Source: UBA2279 sp041595875
Lineage (GTDB): Bacteria; Actinomycetota; Coriobacteriia; Anaerosomatales; Anaerosomataceae
Direction of reading: 5' to 3'
DNA: 28,208 nt
Assembly (NCBI GenBank): GCA_041595875.1
Contig: JBFHJN010000035.1
Location: 1 to 28,208, forward strand
Shown here in pieces: positions 25,980-28,208 of this stretch. A program made the position numbers and the translations under genes. The notes under the pieces are model-generated. The model was not told the origin of the DNA, did no database searches, and saw nothing but the letters and a program-made list of their open reading frames with translations. How positions within the stretch are numbered: the first letter of the stretch is position 1; each line of letters opens with the position of its first letter.

Positions 25980-25997
25980 GTTTCTTGAATGCACTCA
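25960..25997. promoter_or_regulatory. HAIR-like HspR operator within a nested palindrome
   Basis: The HspR operator consensus is CTTGAGT-N7-ACTCAAG. At 25960-25980 (minus strand) CTTGACA-N7-ACTCAGA matches 10 of 14 positions with exact spacing. It lies within a larger structure: TGAGTGCAT (25962-25970) and ATGCACTCA (25989-25997) form a perfect 9-bp inverted repeat, and TCAAG-AAA-CTTGA is an inner inverted repeat between them. It is a good candidate for the HspR site of the dnaK operon. Confidence 0.6.
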
Positions 25998-26048
25998 TCA
26001 TATATACCCAGGCGATCGCAAGTCTCGCTCCCATGTTGGAATACCTGC

Positions 26049-26077
26049 TTTACAGCCCATGACGCCTTAGGTACAGT
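26049..26077 (+). promoter_or_regulatory. Candidate promoter of the ferredoxin gene
   Basis: TTTACA (five of six) and TACAGT (four of six) are spaced by 17 nt, about 64 nt before the ferredoxin ATG. They lie clear of the HAIR-like element, so the ferredoxin may escape HspR control. Confidence 0.45.
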
Positions 26078-26140
26078 ACGTGCGAAAACTGACCGTTGAA
26101 GGCCACCGCTATTGCGGCCCAAGCGAGCGAGGAGAGTCTT

Positions 26141-26329
26141 ATGCCCCGACCCATCATCAACGAGGACGAATGCTCGGGATGCGGCATCTGCGTGGATGCC
26201 TGCCCTGAAGGCGTGCTGGAGCTTGTCGACGATATCGCCAGCCCGGAGAACGACGACGCCTGCACCGGCTGCGCAACATGCATGGAAGAGTGCCCCATGG
26301 GCGCGATCACGGAGATCGAAGAAGACTAG
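26141..26329 (+). CDS. 2x[4Fe-4S] ferredoxin
   Basis: A 62-residue bacterial-type ferredoxin, a soluble low-potential electron carrier. Two cluster-binding motifs of the form CxxCxxCxxxCP are present: CSGCGICVDACPEG near the N-terminus and CTGCATCMEECPMG near the C-terminus, each followed by a hydrophobic segment (VLELVDD, AITEIEED). The ATG at 26141 has GAGGAGAG just upstream; a longer in-frame start at 26096 would add alanine-rich residues without a ribosome site. It is a single-gene unit with its own promoter and a strong terminator. Such clostridial-type ferredoxins serve oxidoreductases of anaerobes; the partner enzyme is not encoded here. Confidence 0.95.
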   Translation: MPRPIINEDECSGCGICVDACPEGVLELVDDIASPENDDACTGCATCMEECPMGAITEIEED

Positions 26330-26350
26330 CTCCCCCGCTCATACACACCA

Positions 26351-26379
26351 CAAAGGGCGCCTTTTAGAGGCGCCCTTTG
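26351..26379. terminator. Strong bidirectional hairpin terminator
   Basis: A perfect 12-bp stem (CAAAGGGCGCCT and AGGCGCCCTTTG) with a 5-nt loop lies between two convergent genes, 21 nt after the ferredoxin stop and 24 nt beyond the stop of the leftward gene. The arms end in AAA/TTT, so a short U-run forms in either direction. Confidence 0.8.
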
Positions 26380-26403
26380 TCATGCGCGGTCCATGAAGAC
26401 GCT

Positions 26404-26916
26404 TCACTCGCGCCGGATGCTCTTGAGCTGACTCCACACCCGTCTCTTCCTCTGCTCATCACTCAAAGACGCTTCAAGCCCGTCGACGGCGAGGATCACC
26501 CTGCCCGCCACGCGCACAGGATTGCCGAAGCCGAGGCCGGCCAGGCCCAATGCCTGCGCGAGGTCGACCGCGGCACCATCGTCCAACGCTACGACAAGGT
26601 CCGGGTCGACCGCCTCCACCATCAGCCTGATGGAATCCGGGGACAGGGGCCCATCGGGCTGTCTGGTGCAAACGGCGAAGACCGGGGCGTCCCAGCCCAG
26701 TGCGGAAAGCGCCTTGCGTGCCGCCTCTGCGTCCTCCCCTGCCAACACCCGTCCCGCCGGGAGATCCGCTGTACCGGCCTCGCCTTTGAGCAAGAGCACC
26801 TCGGCGGGCGCCGACCCGTACGCCGCCACCCGCATGTCAGGAAGCGCCGTCGCTAACTCCGCCGCGGTCTTCCGGGACACCGCATCACTCAGGCTTGTCC
26901 GAGACGGGCGGCTCAT
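26404..26916 (-). CDS. Hypothetical protein resembling a degenerate uracil-DNA glycosylase fold
   Basis: A 170-residue soluble protein of unproven function. By eye its order of motifs follows the family 4/5 uracil-DNA glycosylase core: VLLLKGEAGTADLPAGR (40-56) where active enzymes have GE-A-PG and downstream E-D; a helix (EAARKALSALGWD); a strand with VFAVCTRQP; a PDLVVALDDGAA segment (105-116) where the family reads P-x-LIVALG-x-xA; and a C-terminal QRKRRVWSQLKSI resembling the usual ending. The catalytic signatures are absent: GEAPG reads GEAGT, and the HPS loop reads VDG. So if the fold is right the protein is probably not a glycosylase. The ATG forms ATGA with the epimerase stop, so it is co-translated with it. 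Treat the fold as a hypothesis. Confidence 0.45.
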   Translation of the reverse strand: MSRPSRTSLSDAVSRKTAAELATALPDMRVAAYGSAPAEVLLLKGEAGTADLPAGRVLAGEDAEAARKALSALGWDAPVFAVCTRQPDGPLSPDSIRLMVEAVDPDLVVALDDGAAVDLAQALGLAGLGFGNPVRVAGRVILAVDGLEASLSDEQRKRRVWSQLKSIRRE

Positions 26917-27854
26917 CGATTCTGTGCGAACCAGGCCACCGTACGCGCGAGGCCGGCCTCAAGAGACACCCGCGAATGCCAGCCGAACACCTCGCCCGCT
27001 TTTGTCGGGTCCAGCGCGCTCCGGGCCACGTCGCCCTCGCGCGCAGGGGCGTTCTCCACCGCGCCGAAGTACCCGGCGGGTGAGCGCAGATGCTGGATCA
27101 GCATCGCAACGGAGGTCTCCGTGCCGGTGGATATGTTGTATGCAGGTCCATCGTCCCCCGGGAGAGCAAGCGTAGCGTCCGTCTCGGCGGCCTCCATCAA
27201 GGCGAAGACGAGATCGCCCACGTAGATGAAATCGCGGGTCTGGCTCCCGTCGCCATAGATGACCGGAGTCTGACCGGATGTCATGCGCCCACAGAATATC
27301 GCCACGACACCGCCTTCGCCGCGCCAGTCCTGACGCGGACCGTAGACGTTGGCAAAGCGCAATGAGGCGAAGTCCACGCCCGCAGCACGCAGCTCCTCGG
27401 CGAGGGCCTTCTCCGCCGCGAGCTTGGAGTGACCGTAGGGGTTCTCGGGCGCCTTGGCGTCGGCTTCGCCCAGAGGCAGGGTGACGGGCGTGCCGTAGAC
27501 CGCTGCCGAGGATGCCGAGAGGATCCTGCGCGCACCAGCTGCCGCTGCGGCGCGTGCCACGGCGCGTGTGCCCTCCACGTTCACAAGACGGTCGCGATCG
27601 GGGTCTTGCTGCGACGCGGTCACGCTCGCCTGTGCCGCCAGGTGGATGACGACCTCAGGGGCGAAGTCGGCGACCGCCGCATCCAGACCCGGATCAGTGA
27701 TATCGAGGCAACGGAACCAGGCAGCCGGATGGAGGTTGGCCATGGAGCCCGTGGATAGATCGTCGATGATCCCCACGTCATGCCCGGCGTTGAGCAGGCT
27801 GAACACAAGATTGGAGCCGATGAAGCCGGCACCGCCGGTGACGAGAATACGCAT
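26913..27854 (-). CDS. NAD-dependent epimerase/dehydratase (UDP-glucose 4-epimerase-like)
   Basis: A 313-residue cytoplasmic extended short-chain dehydrogenase (GalE/SDR family) likely acting on a nucleotide sugar for cell-surface polysaccharide. The Rossmann motif TGGAGFIGS (6-14), an acidic NAD-ribose site (IIDDLSTG), HLAAQASV (71-78), the catalytic region SASSAAVYG (113-121), and the YGHSK pair with Y140 and K144 are all present. It also has the later motifs RFANVYGPRQ and GDGSQTRDFIYVGD. The start at 27854 has AGGAGGG, which overlaps the stop codon of the sortase gene upstream; longer starts would lie inside that gene. The exact substrate (UDP-glucose, UDP-GlcNAc or other) cannot be read from sequence. 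Confidence 0.9.
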   Translation of the reverse strand: MRILVTGGAGFIGSNLVFSLLNAGHDVGIIDDLSTGSMANLHPAAWFRCLDITDPGLDAAVADFAPEVVIHLAAQASVTASQQDPDRDRLVNVEGTRAVARAAAAAGARRILSASSAAVYGTPVTLPLGEADAKAPENPYGHSKLAAEKALAEELRAAGVDFASLRFANVYGPRQDWRGEGGVVAIFCGRMTSGQTPVIYGDGSQTRDFIYVGDLVFALMEAAETDATLALPGDDGPAYNISTGTETSVAMLIQHLRSPAGYFGAVENAPAREGDVARSALDPTKAGEVFGWHSRVSLEAGLARTVAWFAQNR

Positions 27855-27862
27855 GAGCCCTC

Positions 27863-28208
27863 CTAGAGCGAATCGGGTGTCTCGGTGAGTCGCCGCACCT
27901 CTATAAGTCTGGCAAGCACGACGAGCCTGTAACGCGCACTGTATGGCGGATGACATGCGGACAGACCCAGCCGCGGGTAGTCCACGGCGTCCAAAACGTC
28001 GGATCGGTCCGGAGTCACGGAAACGGACTCCTCCACCTCATAGCGATACAAGCGATACGGCGAGTAGAACTCGATGATATCACCGTCGGACAGCTCATCG
28101 ATCCGTCTGAACGGCGCAAGGTAGGTGGTCCGGTGTCCGGCAATCCCACACGTGCCCTCCGGCCCGGGAAGAGACGTCCACTCGATCCAGCCGGGGCCTT
28201 TCTGCAAC
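27863..28208 (-). CDS. Class E-like sortase, N-terminus cut by window edge
   Basis: The visible 114 codons are the C-terminal part of a sortase, a membrane-anchored transpeptidase that attaches proteins to the cell wall. The catalytic set is recognisable: the histidine in CGIAGHRTTY, the nucleophilic cysteine in GLSACHPPYS, and an arginine within ARYRLVV that closes the site. The GDIIEFYSPYRLYRYEV segment is the usual central strand. The CHP-x-YSARYR wording resembles class E sortases of actinobacteria. The residue before the cysteine is alanine where most have threonine. The stop overlaps the ribosome site of the epimerase gene (8-nt gap), so both are in one operon. The N-terminal signal anchor lies outside the window. 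Confidence 0.88.
   Translation of the reverse strand, partial: LQKGPGWIEWTSLPGPEGTCGIAGHRTTYLAPFRRIDELSDGDIIEFYSPYRLYRYEVEESVSVTPDRSDVLDAVDYPRLGLSACHPPYSARYRLVVLARLIEVRRLTETPDSL

Larger units (their letters stand above)
25835..26140. other. Divergent regulatory region between dnaK and ferredoxin
   Basis: This 306-nt stretch has no gene. It contains the dnaK promoter with a nested palindrome, a 5'-terminal hairpin of the dnaK leader, and a promoter for the ferredoxin gene, each listed separately. Confidence 0.7.

Noticed and set aside
25962..25997. CIRCE element (HrcA operator) upstream of dnaK
   Set aside because: The arms read GAGTGC then GCACTC, opposite in orientation to CIRCE, and the spacer is 18 rather than 9 nt. 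An hspR gene is present and no hrcA was seen.

Overview
The window comes from a high-GC, Gram-positive-type chromosome, most likely a deep-branching anaerobic actinobacterium, perhaps Coriobacteriia-related. Three things point there: a dnaK-grpE-dnaJ-hspR operon with an HspR (MerR-type) repressor gene, a class E-like sortase, and a 2x[4Fe-4S] ferredoxin. The class-level placement is inference. No rRNA, tRNA, insertion sequence, phage gene or CRISPR array was seen.

Positions 1-7125 (minus strand) hold a three-gene signalling operon. It encodes a 1413-residue membrane hybrid histidine kinase with two receiver domains, a stand-alone Hpt phosphotransfer protein, and a GspE/PilB-type assembly ATPase with a receiver domain at each end; the last runs off the left edge. 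Together they look like a complete phosphorelay (His-Asp-His-Asp) whose output is a secretion or pilus motor instead of a transcription factor. This is the most novel-looking system here.

Positions 7259-10456 (minus) form a tightly overlapping operon: a 42-residue membrane peptide, TrkH potassium channel subunit, secreted/anchored OB-fold-like protein, and low-specificity threonine aldolase. Positions 10547-13659 (minus) encode an ABC exporter: a double-FtsX permease and a LolD/MacB-type ATPase. Positions 13796-14763 (plus) carry a small UBP-type zinc-finger protein and an unrecognised 203-residue protein. Positions 14768-17604 (minus) carry a zinc-ribbon/proline-rich anchored protein and a PAS-GAF-PP2C (SpoIIE/RsbU-type) phosphatase. 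The latter is divergent from a 7TM-PAS sensor without an output domain (17906-19021, plus).

Positions 19018-25834 (minus) are the heat-shock cluster dnaK-grpE-dnaJ-hspR-clpB, with a possible 31-residue ORF between hspR and clpB. A nested palindrome resembling the HspR operator (HAIR) overlaps the dnaK promoter. HspR would repress the cluster with DnaK as co-repressor, while DnaK/DnaJ/GrpE and ClpB refold and disaggregate proteins. A ferredoxin gene diverges from dnaK and ends at a strong bidirectional hairpin terminator shared with the facing operon (26404-28208, minus). That operon encodes a sortase (cut by the right edge), an NAD-dependent sugar epimerase and a small protein that looks like a degenerate uracil-DNA-glycosylase fold.

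Genes are packed with ATGA overlaps or TAG-NN-ATG junctions, so most operon calls rest on direct sequence evidence. Promoter calls are by-eye matches and tentative.
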